A stretch of DNA of 64,000 nucleotides from Mammaliicoccus stepanovicii (GCF_002902525.1 NZ_PPQZ01000024.1:1-64000); one strand, 5' to 3'. Positions 20,496-31,458 are shown, counted from the stretch's first letter. Program-made: numbers and translations. The notes: a model not told the origin generated them from the letters alone.

Positions 20496-20545
20496 GCATT
20501 GTCTTTCAACAATGCGCGTGGGAGGTAACATTCCGCTAAAACCAC
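20496..20545 (+). promoter_or_regulatory. second L1-site-like motif between rplK and rplA
   Basis: Hairpin GCATTGT / ACAATGC (20496-20515) is followed by GTGGGAGG (20518-20525) and ACCAC (20541-20545), the same layout as in the rplK leader. It lies just before the rplA ribosome site AAAGGAGG, a suitable place for translational control of rplA by its own product. Confidence 0.5.
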
Positions 20546-20562
20546 TAAAGGAGGAAATCAAG

Positions 20563-21255
20563 ATGGCTAAAAAAGGTAAAAAGTATCAAGAAGCAATTGC
20601 TAAAGTTGACCGTACTTCATTCTACTCAGTAGAAGAAGCAATCAAATTAGCAAAAGAAACAAGTACTGTAAACTTTGATGCATCTGTAGAAGTTGCATTT
20701 CGTCTAGGTATTGATACTCGTAAAAACGACCAACAAATCCGTGGAGCAGTAGTATTACCACACGGTACTGGTAAAACACAACGTGTATTAGTATTCGCTA
20801 AAGGCGATAAAATCAAAGAAGCAGAAGAAGCTGGAGCAGACTATGTAGGTGAAGAATACATTAACAAAATTAACCAAGGTTGGTTTGATTTTGATGTAAT
20901 CGTTGCAACACCTGACATGATGGGTGAAGTTGGTAAACTTGGTCGTGTATTAGGACCTAAAGGTTTAATGCCAAACCCTAAAACTGGAACAGTTACAATG
21001 GACATCAAAAAAGCAGTAGAAGAAATTAAAGCAGGTAAAGTAGAATACCGCGCTGAAAAATCTGGTATTGTTCATGCGTCTATTGGTAAAGTTTCATTTG
21101 ATGAGCAACAATTAGTTGAGAACTTCAAAACTATCCAAGATACATTAACAAAAGCTAAACCAGCATCATCTAAAGGTACTTACTTCAAGTCTGTTGCTGT
21201 AACAACAACAATGGGTCCTGGTATCAAAGTTGATTCTAGTAGCTTTAAATTATAA
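20563..21255 (+). CDS. rplA: 50S ribosomal protein L1
   Basis: A 230-residue primary rRNA-binding protein of the L1 stalk and translational repressor of its operon. The start [11 protein letters not shown] at 20563 follows AAAGGAGG; the 23 codons in frame upstream cover the putative regulatory stem and are not coding. Conserved segments [30 protein letters not shown] (residues about 115-145) and [12 protein letters not shown] are present. Confidence 0.98.
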   Translation: MAKKGKKYQEAIAKVDRTSFYSVEEAIKLAKETSTVNFDASVEVAFRLGIDTRKNDQQIRGAVVLPHGTGKTQRVLVFAKGDKIKEAEEAGADYVGEEYINKINQGWFDFDVIVATPDMMGEVGKLGRVLGPKGLMPNPKTGTVTMDIKKAVEEIKAGKVEYRAEKSGIVHASIGKVSFDEQQLVENFKTIQDTLTKAKPASSKGTYFKSVAVTTTMGPGIKVDSSSFKL

Positions 21256-21264
21256 TAAAAAATA

Positions 21265-21303
21265 TTGACTTCACATCCAAAACGCGTTATAGTTTTGGAT
21301 GTG
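21265..21303 (+). promoter_or_regulatory. rplJ promoter overlapped by a 12-bp palindrome
   Basis: TTGACT (21265-21270), 17-bp spacer, TATAGT (21288-21293). A perfect inverted repeat CACATCCAAAAC (21272-21283) / GTTTTGGATGTG (21292-21303) fills the spacer, covers the -10 and reaches the predicted start. As RNA from rplA it would be a 12-bp hairpin with no T run; as DNA it could be an operator. Confidence 0.6.
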
Positions 21304-21427
21304 TAATATTTAACCTAAGACAGTAGGAGTTCTTCTTAGAACTTAAAATCCAATCCTGCCGAGGCTTAAATTGACTTGAACGTATAAATTTCAAGCACTT
21401 TTTGCCGTGGGTAAAAAGTGCTTTTTT
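21300..21427 (+). promoter_or_regulatory. L10 leader (ribosomal protein L10-L12 autoregulatory RNA)
   Basis: The leader contains the L10-binding core, with CTAAGACAGTAGGAG pairing across from ATCCTGCCGAGG, a kink-turn-like arrangement conserved in Gram-positive rplJ leaders. It ends in an attenuator: GCACTTTTT (21395-21403) / AAAAAGTGC (21413-21421) followed by six T. Excess L10-L7/L12 complex is expected to promote termination before rplJ. Confidence 0.88.
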
Positions 21428-21479
21428 GTTGAGATACCTCATCATAAAAGCACGGTACAAATAATATGGAGGTGTAGAG

Positions 21480-21986
21480 ATGTCTAATTCAAAAATCGTT
21501 GAAGTGAAACAACAAAAAGTTGATGCTATCACAGAAAAGTTCAAAAATTCTGTATCAACAATCGTTGTGGATTATCGTGGTTTAACTGTAGCGCAAGTAA
21601 CAGAATTACGTAAACAATTACGTGAAGCTGGTATCGAATATAAAGTATTGAAAAATACTCTAGTTCGCCGTGCTGCTGAAAATGCGGGAATCGAAGGTTT
21701 AGAAGATCATTTAACTGGTCCTAATGCGATTGCTTTTTCTAACGAAGAAGTAGTTGAACCAGCTAAGATTCTTGCTGACTTCGCAAAAGCGAACGAAGCA
21801 TTAGAAATCAAAGCAGGTGTTATTGAAGGACAAGTTGTAACAGCAGAAGAAGTTATTACTATTGGTTCATTACCATCAAAAGACGGTCTTGTATCAATGT
21901 TACTATCTGTATTACAAGCTCCAGTTCGTAACTTTGCTTATGCAGTTAAAGCTATTGGAGAACAAAAAGAAGAAAGTGCTGAATAA
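21480..21986 (+). CDS. rplJ: 50S ribosomal protein L10
   Basis: A 168-residue base of the ribosomal stalk. The N-terminal rRNA-binding domain includes [23 protein letters not shown] and TLVRRA; the C-terminal helix (about 140-160) binds L7/L12 dimers. ATGGAGGTG precedes the ATG. It is expressed behind the L10 leader and attenuator and co-transcribed with rplL, 39 bases downstream. Confidence 0.98.
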   Translation: MSNSKIVEVKQQKVDAITEKFKNSVSTIVVDYRGLTVAQVTELRKQLREAGIEYKVLKNTLVRRAAENAGIEGLEDHLTGPNAIAFSNEEVVEPAKILADFAKANEALEIKAGVIEGQVVTAEEVITIGSLPSKDGLVSMLLSVLQAPVRNFAYAVKAIGEQKEESAE

Positions 21987-22025
21987 TTCAGTAACTAAAA
22001 AAATTAATTAACGGAGGAATATATC

Positions 22026-22388
22026 ATGTCTAATGAAAAAATTATTGAAGCAATTAAAGAAATGTCAGTATTAGAATTAAACGACTTAGTTAAAGCTATC
22101 GAAGAAGAATTTGGTGTAACAGCAGCAGCTCCTGTAGCAGCAGCTGGCGCAGCTGGTGGAGAAGCAGCAGCAGAAAAAACTGAATTTGATGTTGAATTAA
22201 CTTCTGTAGGAGATTCAAAAATCAAAGTTGTTAAAGCTGTTAAAGAAGCAACTGGCTTAGGCTTAAAAGAAGCTAAAGAAGTTGTAGATAACGCTCCTAA
22301 AGTAGTAAAAGAAGGCTTATCTAAAGAAGACGCTGAAGCTTTAAAAGAAAAATTAGAAGAAGTTGGCGCATCTGTAGAATTAAAATAA
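22026..22388 (+). CDS. rplL: 50S ribosomal protein L7/L12
   Basis: A 120-residue stalk protein recruiting translational GTPases. The N-terminal dimerisation domain (1-33) is followed by an alanine/glycine-rich hinge ([16 protein letters not shown], about 37-52) and the conserved C-terminal domain with [21 protein letters not shown]. Ribosome site ACGGAGG. A strong terminator follows, so rplJL is closed off from rpoBC. Confidence 0.98.
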   Translation: MSNEKIIEAIKEMSVLELNDLVKAIEEEFGVTAAAPVAAAGAAGGEAAAEKTEFDVELTSVGDSKIKVVKAVKEATGLGLKEAKEVVDNAPKVVKEGLSKEDAEALKEKLEEVGASVELK

Positions 22389-22403
22389 TCTCTGTATTAA
22401 ATC

Positions 22404-22436
22404 AAAAACCCGTTATTATCATGATAACGGGTTTTT
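22404..22436 (+). terminator. terminator after rplL
   Basis: Perfect 13-bp stem AAAAACCCGTTAT / ATAACGGGTTTTT with a 7-base loop and a T run built into the right arm. Confidence 0.93.
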
Positions 22437-22470
22437 CTTTACTCATTAAATGTATTAAAGAGGTGGCGTA

Positions 22471-23079
22471 ATGAGTCATTATTATGATAATGATCCAAAT
22501 GTGAGGTCGGAGCGAACAAGTTTCGATTATTTTTATCGCGATACTAAACTTTCTTTTCTCACAGACCATGGCGTTTTTTCGAAAGGGAAAATCGATTTTG
22601 GTTCAGATTTATTAATTTCAACGTTCTTAAATTTGAATCCACCGGGTCCTAAGAAACGTATTTTAGATGTAGGTTGTGGTTATGGACCGATTGGGTTAAC
22701 GTGCGCTAAAGTATTGCCGCATAGTGAAGTAACGCTTGTTGATGTAAATGAACGCGCGTTAGGGTTAGCGTCAGACAACCAAAAACATAATCATATCGAT
22801 AATGTAGAAGTTAAAGTGAGTAATTGCTTGGACAACATGATCGATAAAACATTTGATTTTGTGTTAACTAATCCTCCAATTAGAGCTGGTAAAGAAGTTG
22901 TACATCGCATTCTTGAACAAAGTGTAGATGTATTGGTAAGTGGAGGGGCGCTTTATGTTGTGATTCAGAAAAAACAAGGTATGCCCTCTGCCAAGAAGAA
23001 AATGCAAGAAATTTTCGGGAATGCAGAAATAGTAGAAAAAAGCAAGGGTTATTACATTCTAAAAAGTGTAAAAGCTTGA
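22471..23079 (+). CDS. class I SAM-dependent methyltransferase, RsmC-like
   Basis: A 202-residue methyltransferase of the small RsmC-like group (YbxB type) found between rplL and rpoB in Bacillales. SAM-binding motif I ILDVGCGYGPIGL lies at about residues 64-76, an acidic residue at VTLVDVNERA, and the catalytic NPPI motif (FVLTNPPIRAGKE) identifies an N-methyltransferase acting on a base. An rRNA guanine target is likely from the family but unproven. Its stop codon lies inside the rpoB promoter. Confidence 0.85.
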   Translation: MSHYYDNDPNVRSERTSFDYFYRDTKLSFLTDHGVFSKGKIDFGSDLLISTFLNLNPPGPKKRILDVGCGYGPIGLTCAKVLPHSEVTLVDVNERALGLASDNQKHNHIDNVEVKVSNCLDNMIDKTFDFVLTNPPIRAGKEVVHRILEQSVDVLVSGGALYVVIQKKQGMPSAKKKMQEIFGNAEIVEKSKGYYILKSVKA

Positions 23080-23104
23080 TTTTGCTATTTCGTTCTGATA
23101 TAGT
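23076..23104 (+). promoter_or_regulatory. rpoB-rpoC promoter
   Basis: TTGATT (23076-23081), 17-bp spacer, TATAGT (23099-23104) with TG one base before the -10. The -35 overlaps the methyltransferase stop codon. It gives a leader of about 175 bases before rpoB. Confidence 0.75.
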
Positions 23105-23119
23105 AATAGAATGTAAAAA

Positions 23120-23257
23120 TTTAAATTCAATAAGTGTGTACTTTTGCGTCGCCCTTAATTGAATGTTAGGAATAAGTCGTACGAAGTAGAAAATGGAATA
23201 ATTGACTTTCCGTTTTCTATTTGTCTTATTGTCTTTATTTTTTGAAAGACGCAAAGT
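23120..23257 (+). promoter_or_regulatory. structured rpoB leader RNA
   Basis: Three nested or alternative pairings are visible: ATTCAAT with ATTGAAT (about 23124-23165); a local hairpin AGAAAATGGAA (23188-23198) with TTTCCGTTTTCT (about 23207-23218), followed by a T-rich stretch; and a long-range TTTGCGTC (23143-23150) with GACGCAAA (23248-23255). A termination or antitermination switch is possible but not established. Confidence 0.4.
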
Positions 23258-23287
23258 TATATTCACAATATTTGAGGGGTGAATCTG

Positions 23288-26200
23288 TTGACAGGTCAAC
23301 TTATCCAGTATGGAAGACATCGTGTTCGTAGAAGTTATGCGAGGATTTCCGAAATTTTAGAATTACCTAACTTAATCGAGATTCAAACGAAATCATATGA
23401 ATGGTTTCTTAGAGAAGGATTGCTAGAAATGTTCAGAGACATTTCTCCAATCGATGATTTTACAGGTAATTTATCTTTAGAATTCGTAGATTATCGCTTA
23501 GGTGAACCAAAGTATGATTTAGAAGAGTCTAAAAACCGTGATGCAACTTATGCTGCACCATTACGTGTTAAAGTCCGTTTAATTAATAAAGAAACAGGCG
23601 AAGTGAAAGACCAAGAAGTATTTATGGGTGATTTCCCATTAATGACGGATACAGGTACTTTCGTAATTAATGGTGCAGAACGTGTAATTGTATCACAACT
23701 TGTACGTTCACCATCCGTGTATTTCAATGAAAAAGTTGATAAAAACGGTAAAGTAAGTTTTGGAACTACTGTTATACCTAACCGTGGAGCATGGTTAGAA
23801 TATGAAACAGATGCTAAAGACGTTCCTTATGTAAGAATTGATAGAACTCGTAAGTTGCCGATTACAGTATTAGTCCGTGCTTTAGGTTTTTCAACTGATC
23901 AAGAAATTTTAGATTTACTTGGTGATAATGAATACCTACGTAATGCATTAGATAAAGATAATACTGAAACAACTGATCAAGCGTTACTAGAAATTTATGA
24001 GCGTTTACGTCCGGGTGAACCACCAACTGTAGAAAATGCTAAAAGTTTATTATATTCTCGTTTCTTTGATCCAAAACGTTATGACTTAGCAAGTGTTGGT
24101 CGTTACAAAATGAACAAAAAATTACACCTTAAACATCGTTTGTTTAATCAAACTTTAGCAGAGCCTATTGTTGATGTTGAAACAGGTGAAATTGCAGCTG
24201 ATGAAGGAACAGTTTTAGATCGTCGTAATTTAGATAAAATTATCGACGTTTTAGAGTCTAATGCCAACATTCATGTATATGAATTAAATAGTGGTGTATT
24301 AGATGAGCCTGTTGAAGTTCAATCAGTAAAAATTTATATCCCTGGCGATGAAGAAAAACGCACGACAACAGTGATTGGTAATGCATTCCCTGATGAAGCA
24401 GTGAAATGTATTACACCAGCAGATATTATTTCTTCATTATCATATTTCTTCAACTTGTTACATGGTGTAGGTTATACAGATGATATTGACCATTTAGGTA
24501 ACCGTCGTCTGCGTTCAGTTGGTGAATTACTACAAAACCAATTCAGAATTGGTTTATCACGTATGGAACGTGTTGTACGTGAACGTATGTCAATTCAAGA
24601 TACTGATTCAATCACACCACAACAATTAATTAATATACGTCCTGTAATTGCTTCAATTAAAGAGTTCTTCGGTAGCTCTCAGTTGTCACAATTCATGGAC
24701 CAAGCAAATCCATTAGCTGAATTAACGCATAAACGTCGTTTATCAGCACTTGGACCCGGCGGTTTAACACGTGAACGTGCTGGTATGGAAGTACGTGACG
24801 TTCACTATTCTCACTACGGTCGTATGTGTCCGATTGAGACACCAGAGGGACCAAACATTGGTTTAATCAACTCATTATCTAGTTACGCTAGAGTGAATGA
24901 GTTTGGATTTATTGAAACACCGTATCGTAAAGTTAATATTGAAACAAACCAAGTTACATCAAGAATTGATTACTTAACTGCAGATGAAGAAGACAGTTAT
25001 GTAGTAGCGCAGGCAAATTCTGTTTTAGATGAAACAGGTAAATTCGTTGAAGATGAAGTTCTTTGTCGTTTCCGTGGAGATAACACGACTAAACCTAAAG
25101 AACGTATGGACTACATGGATGTATCACCTAAGCAGGTTGTTTCTGCTGCGACAGCATGTATCCCATTCCTTGAAAACGATGACTCTAACCGTGCCTTGAT
25201 GGGTGCAAACATGCAACGTCAAGCGGTACCTTTAATGAACCCAGAAGCACCATTTGTTGGTACGGGTATGGAACACGTAACAGCACGTGATTCAGGTGCA
25301 GCTATTGTTGCTAAATATAAAGGTAGAGTTGAACATGTTGAAGCTAAAGAAATTCTTGTTAGACGTATTGTAGAAGAAAATGGTAAAGAAATTGAAACGG
25401 AATTAGACCGTTACCCATTATCTAAATTCAAACGTAGTAACTCTGGTACATGTTATAACCAACGCCCAATTATTTCAGCTGGCGATGTTGTTACAAAAGG
25501 TGAAATTTTAGCTGATGGTCCTTCAATGGAACTTGGTGAAATGGCACTTGGCCGTAACGTTGTTGTTGGATTTATGACATGGGATGGTTATAACTATGAG
25601 GATGCTGTAATCATGAGTGAACGTCTTGTTAAAGATGACGTTTATACTTCTATTCATGTTGAAGAATATGAATCAGAAGCTCGTGATACTAAATTAGGAC
25701 CTGAAGAAATTACGCGTGATATTCCAAATGTTTCTGATAATGCACTTAAAAACTTAGATGATCGTGGTATCGTTTACGTTGGTGCAGAAGTTAAAGATGG
25801 GGATATTCTAGTTGGTAAAGTAACGCCTAAAGGTGTTACTGAATTAACTGCTGAAGAAAGATTGTTACATGCAATCTTTGGTGAAAAAGCGCGTGAAGTT
25901 CGTGATACATCATTACGTGTACCTCATGGTGCAGGTGGTATTGTATTAGACGTGAAAGTATTCAATAGAGAAGAAGGCGATGATTCATTATCTCCTGGTG
26001 TAAACCAATTAGTACGTGTGTATATCGTTCAAAAACGTAAAATACACGTTGGGGATAAAATGTGTGGACGTCACGGTAACAAAGGTGTAATTTCTCGTAT
26101 CTTACCAGAAGAAGATATGCCTTATTTACCAGATGGTACGCCAATTGATATCATGTTAAACCCACTAGGTGTTCCTTCTCGTATGAATATCGGACAAGTA

Positions 26201-26842
26201 TTAGAACTTCATTTAGGTATGGCAGCTAAGAATTTAGGTATTCATGTTGCTTCACCAGTATTTGATGGTGCAAGTGATGATGATGTTTGGTCAACTATTG
26301 AAGAAGCTGGTATGGCTCGTGATGGTAAAACAGTACTTTATGACGGCCGTACAGGTGAACCATTTGATAACCGTGTTTCTGTAGGTGTTATGTACATGCT
26401 TAAACTTGCACACATGGTTGATGATAAATTACATGCACGTTCTACTGGTCCATACTCACTTGTTACACAACAACCACTTGGCGGTAAAGCTCAGTTTGGT
26501 GGACAACGTTTCGGTGAGATGGAAGTGTGGGCACTTGAAGCATACGGTGCAGCATACACATTACAAGAGATTTTAACTTATAAATCTGATGATACTGTAG
26601 GTCGTGTTAAAACTTATGAATCTATCGTAAAAGGCGAAAACATCCCTAAACCGGGTGTGCCAGAATCATTCCGCGTATTGATGAAAGAATTACAAAGTTT
26701 AGGACTTGACGTTAAAGTCATGGATGAACATGATAACGAAATCGAAATGCGTGATTTAGAAGATGAAGATATGATAGAAAAGAAAGTTGATTTAGGGGTT
26801 TCACAAAATGCATCAGTAGAAGGACAACAAGTAACTGACTAA
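23288..26842 (+). CDS. rpoB: RNA polymerase beta subunit
   Basis: A 1184-residue beta subunit. I place the start at TTG 23288 ([19 protein letters not shown]), seven bases after GAGGGGTG and matching the known staphylococcal N-terminus; the GTG at 23279 lies in the ribosome site. The rifampicin region reads [13 protein letters not shown], then [15 protein letters not shown], the wild-type residues at the usual resistance positions. The active-site GNKGVISRI and [17 protein letters not shown] segments are intact. rpoC follows after about 100 bases. Confidence 0.98.
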   Translation: MTGQLIQYGRHRVRRSYARISEILELPNLIEIQTKSYEWFLREGLLEMFRDISPIDDFTGNLSLEFVDYRLGEPKYDLEESKNRDATYAAPLRVKVRLINKETGEVKDQEVFMGDFPLMTDTGTFVINGAERVIVSQLVRSPSVYFNEKVDKNGKVSFGTTVIPNRGAWLEYETDAKDVPYVRIDRTRKLPITVLVRALGFSTDQEILDLLGDNEYLRNALDKDNTETTDQALLEIYERLRPGEPPTVENAKSLLYSRFFDPKRYDLASVGRYKMNKKLHLKHRLFNQTLAEPIVDVETGEIAADEGTVLDRRNLDKIIDVLESNANIHVYELNSGVLDEPVEVQSVKIYIPGDEEKRTTTVIGNAFPDEAVKCITPADIISSLSYFFNLLHGVGYTDDIDHLGNRRLRSVGELLQNQFRIGLSRMERVVRERMSIQDTDSITPQQLINIRPVIASIKEFFGSSQLSQFMDQANPLAELTHKRRLSALGPGGLTRERAGMEVRDVHYSHYGRMCPIETPEGPNIGLINSLSSYARVNEFGFIETPYRKVNIETNQVTSRIDYLTADEEDSYVVAQANSVLDETGKFVEDEVLCRFRGDNTTKPKERMDYMDVSPKQVVSAATACIPFLENDDSNRALMGANMQRQAVPLMNPEAPFVGTGMEHVTARDSGAAIVAKYKGRVEHVEAKEILVRRIVEENGKEIETELDRYPLSKFKRSNSGTCYNQRPIISAGDVVTKGEILADGPSMELGEMALGRNVVVGFMTWDGYNYEDAVIMSERLVKDDVYTSIHVEEYESEARDTKLGPEEITRDIPNVSDNALKNLDDRGIVYVGAEVKDGDILVGKVTPKGVTELTAEERLLHAIFGEKAREVRDTSLRVPHGAGGIVLDVKVFNREEGDDSLSPGVNQLVRVYIVQKRKIHVGDKMCGRHGNKGVISRILPEEDMPYLPDGTPIDIMLNPLGVPSRMNIGQVLELHLGMAAKNLGIHVASPVFDGASDDDVWSTIEEAGMARDGKTVLYDGRTGEPFDNRVSVGVMYMLKLAHMVDDKLHARSTGPYSLVTQQPLGGKAQFGGQRFGEMEVWALEAYGAAYTLQEILTYKSDDTVGRVKTYESIVKGENIPKPGVPESFRVLMKELQSLGLDVKVMDEHDNEIEMRDLEDEDMIEKKVDLGVSQNASVEGQQVTD

Positions 26843-26850
26843 AAGTTAAT

Positions 26851-26879
26851 AAAGCGCATTTGTTATACAATTGCGCTTT
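26851..26879 (+). other. hairpin between rpoB and rpoC
   Basis: AAAGCGCATTTG (26851-26862) pairs with CAATTGCGCTTT (26868-26879), with a single internal mismatch and a 5-base loop. There is no proper T run, so partial termination or RNase processing between two subunit genes is more likely than a full stop. Confidence 0.6.
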
Positions 26880-26939
26880 CATTGTTATACATTATCAATC
26901 AACAAGCACAACTAATTTAATTTGAAGGAGGTAGGCTCC

Positions 26940-29900
26940 TTGATTGATGTAAATAATTTCCATTACATGAAAATAGGACTCGCTTCACCTGAAAAGATCC
27001 GTTCTTGGTCATTTGGTGAAGTGAAAAAACCAGAAACAATTAACTACCGTACGTTAAAACCTGAAAGAGATGGTTTATTCTGTGAGAAAATCTTCGGTCC
27101 AACTAAGGACTGGGAATGTAGTTGTGGTAAATATAAAAGAGTACGTTATAAAGGCATGGTTTGTGACAGATGTGGTGTAGAAGTTACTAAATCTAAAGTG
27201 CGTCGCGAAAGAATGGGGCACATTGAATTAGCAGCACCAGTTTCTCACATTTGGTACTTTAAAGGTATCCCAAGTCGTATGGGACTATTACTTGATATGT
27301 CACCGCGTTCACTTGAAGAAGTAATTTACTTTGCTTCTTATACTGTAATTGATCCAGGTCCAACTGGATTGGAGAAAAAACAATTGTTAACAGAAGGGGA
27401 ATATCGTGAGTATTATGATAAATTCCCAGGTAAATTCTCAGCTAAAATGGGTGCCGAAGCAATTCGCGACCTATTAGACAACATTGATTTAGACAGCGAA
27501 TTGAAGAATTTACGTGAAGAATTAGAGTCAGCAACTGGACAAAGATTGACAAGAGCAATCAAACGTTTAGAAGTTGTTGAATCATTCCGTCATTCTGGCA
27601 ATAATCCATCTTGGATGATTTTAGATGTATTACCAATTATCCCACCTGAAATTCGTCCGATGGTTCAATTAGATGGTGGTCGCTTTGCGACAAGTGATTT
27701 AAATGATTTATATCGTCGTGTTATCAACCGTAATAATCGTTTAAAACGTTTATTAGATCTTGGTGCACCAGGTATTATCGTTCAAAACGAAAAACGTATG
27801 TTACAAGAAGCTGTAGATGCGTTAATCGATAATGGTAGACGTGGCCGTCCTGTCACAGGACCAGGTAACCGTCCGCTTAAATCTCTTTCACATATGTTAA
27901 AAGGTAAACAAGGACGTTTCCGTCAAAACTTACTTGGTAAACGTGTTGACTATTCAGGTCGTTCAGTAATTGTTGTTGGACCAAACTTGAAAATGTATCA
28001 ATGTGGTTTACCAAAAGAGATGGCATTAGAATTGTTTAAACCTTTCATTATGAAAGAATTAGTAGAACGTGAAATTGCTACAAACATCAAAAATGCTAAA
28101 GGCAAAATTGAAAGAATGGAAGAAGAAGTTTGGGACGTTCTTGAAGATGTAATCAAAGAACACCCAGTGCTATTGAACCGTGCACCAACACTTCACCGTC
28201 TAGGTATTCAAGCATTTGAACCTACATTGGTAGAAGGTCGTGCAATCAGACTTCACCCACTTGTTACAACTGCCTATAACGCAGACTTTGATGGTGACCA
28301 AATGGCGGTTCACGTACCTTTATCTAAAGAGGCACAAGCAGAAGCACGTATGTTAATGCTTGCAGCTCAAAATATCTTGAACCCTAAAGATGGTAAACCA
28401 GTTGTTACGCCTTCACAGGATATGGTTTTAGGTAACTATTACCTAACACTTGAACGTAAAGGTGCAATCGGCGCAGGTGATATCTTTAGTGATACAGAAG
28501 AAGTTATTAAAGCTTATGCAAACGGATATGTACATTTACATTCACGTATCGCAGTAAATGCAAGTTCATTCAAGAACCCTACATTTACTGACGAGCAAAA
28601 CAGCAAATTATTACTTACTTCTGTAGGTAAAGTTATATTTAATGAAATTATGCCGGAATCATTCCCGTATATTAATGAACCGACTAATTTCAATTTAGAA
28701 AAATCAACTCCAGATAAATACTTTATCTCTGCAACAGATCTACCTGAAGGTGGTTTAATAGAATATCTTAAAGACGTTGAACTCGTTAAGCCATTCAACA
28801 AAAAATTCTTAGGTCAAATCATTGCAGAAATATTTAACAAGTTCCATATTACAGATACTTCAATGATGCTAGATAAGATGAAAGATTTAGGATTTAAATA
28901 TTCATCACGTGCTGGTATTACTGTTGGTGTTTCTGATATTGTGGTTCTTGCTGAGAAACAAGATATTATCGGAAAAGCTGAAATTAAAGTTGATAAAGTT
29001 CAAAAACAATTTAGCCGTGGTTTAATTACTGAAAGTGAACGTTATGCTGCAGTTATTGATATTTGGACTAAAGCTAAAGACGTTATTCAATCTAAATTAA
29101 TGATGTCTCTTGATACTTTAAACCCAATATTCATGATGAGTGATTCAGGAGCCCGTGGTAACGCATCTAACTTTACACAGCTTGCTGGTATGCGTGGTTT
29201 GATGGCCAACCCATCTGGTAAAATCATCGAGTTACCTATTAAATCATCATTCCGTGAAGGTTTAACAGTACTTGAATACTTCATCTCAACTCACGGTGCG
29301 CGTAAAGGTCTTGCCGATACAGCACTTAAGACAGCCGATTCAGGTTACTTAACACGTCGTCTAGTTGACGTAGCACAAGATGTTATCGTCAGAGAAGAAG
29401 ATTGTGGAACAGACCGTGGATTGTTAGTTTCTGATATTAGAGAAGGTTCAGAACTTATTGAATCATTCATCGATCGTATCGAAGGTCGTTACTCTAAAGA
29501 AACGCTTCGTCATCCAGAGACAGATGAAATCATCATTAAAGTTAATGAATTAATCACAGCTGAAATTGCTAAACAAATTATTGATGCTGGTATAACTGAA
29601 ATGCATATTCGCTCAGCATTTACATGTAACACACGTCATGGTGTATGTGAAAAATGTTATGGTAAGAACTTGGCAACTGGTGAACAAGTTGAAGTTGGTG
29701 AGGCAGTTGGTACAATTGCTGCACAATCAATCGGTGAACCAGGTACACAGCTTACAATGCGTACATTCCATACAGGTGGTGTAGCAGGAGCCGATATTAC
29801 ACAAGGTTTACCTCGTATTCAAGAATTATTTGAAGCACGTAACCCTAAAGGACAAGCGGTTATTTCTGAAATTAATGGTCAAGTAACTGAAATTACGATT

Positions 29901-30554
29901 GTTAAAGATCGTCAACAAGAAATTAAAGTTAAAGGCGAAAATGAAATCCGTACTTATCTTGCTCCTGGTACTGCTAGACTTAAAGTCGAAGAAGGCCAAT
30001 ATGTAGAGCGCGGTGAAGTTATGACTGAAGGTTCAATTGAACCAAAAGGATTGCTTGCTGTTGCTGGCTTAAACGCGACTCAAAAATATCTACTTAAAGA
30101 AGTACAAAAAGTTTACCGTATGCAAGGTGTTGAAATTTCAGATAAACACGTTGAAGTTATGGTTAGACAAATGTTACGTAAAGTAAGAATTATCGAAGCT
30201 GGTGATACGAAATTATTACCTGGTGCATTAGTTGATATTCATACATTTACTGATGCAAACAGAGAAGTATTTGCAGCTCGTAAGCGTCCTGCAACTGCTA
30301 AACCTGTCTTGCTAGGTATTACTAAAGCATCACTCGAAACAGAAAGCTTCTTATCTGCAGCTTCATTCCAAGAAACAACTCGAGTTCTTACAGATGCTGC
30401 AATTAAAGGTAAGCGAGATAACTTACTTGGACTTAAAGAAAATGTTATCATCGGTAAATTGATCCCTGCTGGTACAGGTATGAGACGATATACTGGTGTA
30501 GGATTTGAAAAAGTACAAAAAGAAACACCTGCTGAAACAGTTATTTCTGAATAA
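26940..30554 (+). CDS. rpoC: RNA polymerase beta' subunit
   Basis: A 1204-residue beta' subunit. It starts at TTG 26940 ([23 protein letters not shown]), behind a full AAGGAGGTAGG; the upstream TTG at 26922 would put that site inside the gene. The zinc-ribbon [23 protein letters not shown] is at about residues 60-83, the catalytic [12 protein letters not shown] near residue 450, and the second zinc site [14 protein letters not shown] is near 895-910. Normal length. Confidence 0.98.
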   Translation: MIDVNNFHYMKIGLASPEKIRSWSFGEVKKPETINYRTLKPERDGLFCEKIFGPTKDWECSCGKYKRVRYKGMVCDRCGVEVTKSKVRRERMGHIELAAPVSHIWYFKGIPSRMGLLLDMSPRSLEEVIYFASYTVIDPGPTGLEKKQLLTEGEYREYYDKFPGKFSAKMGAEAIRDLLDNIDLDSELKNLREELESATGQRLTRAIKRLEVVESFRHSGNNPSWMILDVLPIIPPEIRPMVQLDGGRFATSDLNDLYRRVINRNNRLKRLLDLGAPGIIVQNEKRMLQEAVDALIDNGRRGRPVTGPGNRPLKSLSHMLKGKQGRFRQNLLGKRVDYSGRSVIVVGPNLKMYQCGLPKEMALELFKPFIMKELVEREIATNIKNAKGKIERMEEEVWDVLEDVIKEHPVLLNRAPTLHRLGIQAFEPTLVEGRAIRLHPLVTTAYNADFDGDQMAVHVPLSKEAQAEARMLMLAAQNILNPKDGKPVVTPSQDMVLGNYYLTLERKGAIGAGDIFSDTEEVIKAYANGYVHLHSRIAVNASSFKNPTFTDEQNSKLLLTSVGKVIFNEIMPESFPYINEPTNFNLEKSTPDKYFISATDLPEGGLIEYLKDVELVKPFNKKFLGQIIAEIFNKFHITDTSMMLDKMKDLGFKYSSRAGITVGVSDIVVLAEKQDIIGKAEIKVDKVQKQFSRGLITESERYAAVIDIWTKAKDVIQSKLMMSLDTLNPIFMMSDSGARGNASNFTQLAGMRGLMANPSGKIIELPIKSSFREGLTVLEYFISTHGARKGLADTALKTADSGYLTRRLVDVAQDVIVREEDCGTDRGLLVSDIREGSELIESFIDRIEGRYSKETLRHPETDEIIIKVNELITAEIAKQIIDAGITEMHIRSAFTCNTRHGVCEKCYGKNLATGEQVEVGEAVGTIAAQSIGEPGTQLTMRTFHTGGVAGADITQGLPRIQELFEARNPKGQAVISEINGQVTEITIVKDRQQEIKVKGENEIRTYLAPGTARLKVEEGQYVERGEVMTEGSIEPKGLLAVAGLNATQKYLLKEVQKVYRMQGVEISDKHVEVMVRQMLRKVRIIEAGDTKLLPGALVDIHTFTDANREVFAARKRPATAKPVLLGITKASLETESFLSAASFQETTRVLTDAAIKGKRDNLLGLKENVIIGKLIPAGTGMRRYTGVGFEKVQKETPAETVISE

Positions 30555-30557
30555 ATG

Positions 30558-30593
30558 ATATAAGCTGTTCTAGGTGACTAGAACAGCTTATAT
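30558..30593 (+). other. long GNRA-loop hairpin after rpoC
   Basis: A perfect 16-bp stem (30558-30573 / 30578-30593) capped by a GTGA tetraloop follows the rpoC stop. There is no T run, so it may protect the rpoBC mRNA 3' end or act as an inefficient terminator before the next promoter at 30621. Confidence 0.7.
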
Positions 30594-30620
30594 ATTATTA
30601 TAAAAACACTGCAAAAAATA

Positions 30621-30649
30621 TTGACTTTATATTTGTACGATGTTATTAT
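30621..30649 (+). promoter_or_regulatory. promoter for the L7Ae-like gene and str operon
   Basis: TTGACT (30621-30626), 17-bp spacer, TATTAT (30644-30649) with TG one base before the -10. Downstream are the L7Ae-like gene and rpsL. Confidence 0.8.
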
Positions 30650-30689
30650 TGTTAAGGTTGATGAAAGCAGACGCTTTGGAGGATATCGA

Positions 30690-30944
30690 ATGTCTAATGA
30701 AAAAGCCAGAAGCTTAAATCAAGACAGTTATGTCATTGGTTTAAAACAAACCACTAAAGCATTAATGAAGCATAATGTCCAAATGGTCATTATTGCTCAA
30801 GATGTCAATATTCATATTTTGTCAAAAGTGTTATCATTAGCATTTGAGACTGGCGTTCCGATAGATTTTCGTCCTACAAGACAAGAACTAGGATCGCATT
30901 ATGGAATAGAAGTTAATGCAACTGTAGTTGCGTTGCTTAAATAA
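30690..30944 (+). CDS. L7Ae-family kink-turn RNA-binding protein (YbxF-like)
   Basis: An 84-residue L7Ae/L30e/S12e/Gadd45 family protein. The B. subtilis relative YbxF binds kink-turn RNA and sits at the same place between rpoC and rpsL. The family RNA-binding patch is seen as YVIGLKQTTKALMKHNVQMVIIAQD, with VNATVVALLK at the end. The ATG 30690 follows TTTGGAGGA; the 23 in-frame codons upstream overlap the promoter. A ribosome-associated role is inferred. Confidence 0.88.
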   Translation: MSNEKARSLNQDSYVIGLKQTTKALMKHNVQMVIIAQDVNIHILSKVLSLAFETGVPIDFRPTRQELGSHYGIEVNATVVALLK

Positions 30945-31035
30945 ATCTGTAAGCTGAGCTTACTATTTTTATTTGCCTTAAAATGAACCACCTGGATGTG
31001 TGGGATTAAGAAAATAAGAGAGGAGGACATTAAAG

Positions 31036-31458
31036 ATGCCTACTATTAACCAATTAGTGCGTAAACCACGTACTAGTAAATCACAAAAATCTACAGCACC
31101 TGCATTAAACAGAGGTTACAATAGCATGAAGAAAAAAATGACTACTGTATACTCTCCTCAAAAACGTGGTGTTTGTACTCGTGTAGGAACTATGACACCT
31201 AAAAAACCAAACTCAGCATTACGTAAATATGCTCGTGTTCGTTTATCTAACAACTTAGAAGTAAACGCGTATATTCCTGGTATTGGTCATAACTTACAAG
31301 AACACAGTGTTGTTCTTATTCGTGGTGGACGTGTAAAAGACTTACCTGGTGTACGTTATCATATCGTACGTGGTGCTTTAGATACTTCTGGTGTTGATGG
31401 CCGTATGCAAAGCCGTTCACTTTATGGTGCTAAAAAACCTAAAGCTGCAAAAAAATAA
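31036..31458 (+). CDS. rpsL: 30S ribosomal protein S12
   Basis: A 140-residue decoding-centre protein. The two streptomycin-related lysines are wild type, in [11 protein letters not shown] and [12 protein letters not shown]. The region [10 protein letters not shown] with Tyr matches staphylococcal S12 rather than the Val of Bacillus. GAGAGGAGG precedes the ATG. First gene of the str set rpsL-rpsG-fusA-tuf. Confidence 0.98.
   Translation: MPTINQLVRKPRTSKSQKSTAPALNRGYNSMKKKMTTVYSPQKRGVCTRVGTMTPKKPNSALRKYARVRLSNNLEVNAYIPGIGHNLQEHSVVLIRGGRVKDLPGVRYHIVRGALDTSGVDGRMQSRSLYGAKKPKAAKK

Noticed and set aside
20494-20562. N-terminal extension of L1
   Set aside because: The in-frame codons upstream of 20563 overlap the GTGGGAGG...ACCAC stem and the true AAAGGAGG site; L1 starts with MAKKGKKY.
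24660-24900. Rifampicin-resistance mutation in rpoB
   Set aside because: The residues at the usual resistance positions (Ser, Gln, Asp, His, Arg, Ser in the [13 protein letters not shown]...THKRRLSAL region) are wild type.
31036-31458. Streptomycin-resistance change in S12
   Set aside because: Both key lysines (in TPKKPN and GRVKDL) are unchanged.
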